Assembly (NCBI RefSeq): GCF_023898315.1
Contig: NC_064619.1
Span: 479,611,376-479,675,375, forward strand
DNA length: 64,000 bases
Direction: 5' to 3'
Source: Schistocerca nitens
Taxonomy: Eukaryota > Arthropoda > Insecta > Orthoptera > Acrididae
Shown: piece after piece, positions 63,598-64,000 of the stretch
Numbering within the stretch: the stretch's first letter is position 1
Layout: each line of letters opens with the position of its first letter
The notes under the pieces: generated by a model
What the model saw: the letters and a program-made list of their open reading frames with translations, nothing else
The model's database searches: none
Told to the model about the DNA's origin: nothing
Program-made: the position numbers and the translations under genes

Positions 63598-64000
63598 GGT
63601 CGTTTAACATGAGTATGAAGACCTTAGAAATGTGTCCTAATCGGATGGGAGCCAGGCTGACTTTAGCATGTCAGAGTCGTATATTCTCTGACCTGCAGGG
63701 TAGCCTCACACTGTGTCTCTCGCTGTGTTCCCTGCAGGGCTCCTTTGCTGCATTATGCTGGCTCTTTCCCCTGGATCCCACTGGCCCTAGATCCTCTCCT
63801 CCACAATATATCCGGACTTGTCGCATTAGGTAAGCTAATGTTGATAATCGAACCTGAATGCTGTTTAAACAATTCTGACAATTGTATTGAAGCCCATTAA
63901 ACTTAACACTGACCCCAGACATGGACAGTTGATTCTAACCATTTATCATTCCGGGAAATTGGGTGTGGTATTTGTTAACACTGAGCAAATAACTATGTGA

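Larger units (their letters stand above)
45717..64000 (+). repeat. Segmental duplication, copy B
   Basis: Second copy of bases 1-21365 in direct orientation, still matching at the window end. Against copy A it has gained a SINE (48320-48520) and a Tc1-like element (56155-57562), both with intact empty sites in copy A, and it carries a 353-bp segment (63245-63597) absent from copy A. It lacks 521 bp of the RTE near 54076, 618 bp near 57668, 291 bp of a mariner right end near 59453, and about 3.8 kb removed between two SINEs at 62210-62401. The left boundary cannot be placed, because the reverse RTE at the junction starts upstream at about 44287. Confidence 0.95.

Noticed and set aside
1..64000. 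CRISPR arrays, operons, prophage or endosymbiont DNA
   Set aside because: No regularly spaced repeats, no prokaryotic gene density, and eukaryotic transposons and splice signals throughout.

Overview
The window is eukaryotic nuclear DNA packed with transposable elements. It is almost certainly from an orthopteran insect, and the element families look to me like those of Schistocerca-type locusts. That taxonomic call rests on remembered family signatures, not on a search: tRNA-headed SINEs with a common body, CR1-like LINEs whose ORF1 carries an esterase domain, RTE elements ending in an (AAC)n tail, and several Tc1/mariner families. There are no operons, ribosome binding sites, CRISPR arrays or other prokaryotic features.

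Layout. Bases 1-21365 (copy A) return in direct orientation at 45717-64000 (copy B), and copy B is still matching copy A when the window ends. The start-to-start offset is 45716 bp at the left edge and about 42635 bp at the right edge. Large indels account for the change. The two copies look about 1 percent different by eye. Their order is: a reverse-strand RTE fragment split by a 4.3-kb CR1-like LINE; a Tc1 relic (Tc1-a); a second Tc1-like element (Tc1-b) split by a forward RTE; a Mutator/Kolobok-type transposase relic; a mariner-like element with long terminal inverted repeats; a SINE; a diverged tandem repeat; a DD34D-type mariner; more SINEs; and the first coding exon of a small spliced gene.

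The copies differ by clean events. Copy A alone has a SINE at 3134-3348. Copy B alone has a SINE at 48320-48520 and a 1.4-kb Tc1-like element at 56155-57562. Copy B has also lost about 3.8 kb by recombination between two SINEs that are still separate in copy A.

Between the copies (21366-45716) lie: the rest of the small gene (two near-identical phase-0 exons and a 3' UTR exon with AATAAA); a 396-bp Tc1-derived MITE; a TTAA-flanked Kolobok-like element inserted in a SINE; a Tc1-like element with an intact 340-residue transposase (31450-32472); a broken mariner; a diverged second version of the CR1/RTE/Tc1-a/Tc1-b composite (about 36650-39360); and an R1-clade LINE (about 40120-43727).

Only two items look like open genes: the Tc1-like transposase at 31450-32472 and the small spliced gene at 20554-23730, whose function I do not recognise. 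Everything else that codes is a dead transposon gene. I see no clearly new multi-gene system. The best candidates for novelty are the spliced gene with its duplicated exon, the SINE-mediated deletion that separates the two copies, and the TTAA-flanked element carrying a Mutator-like transposase tail.
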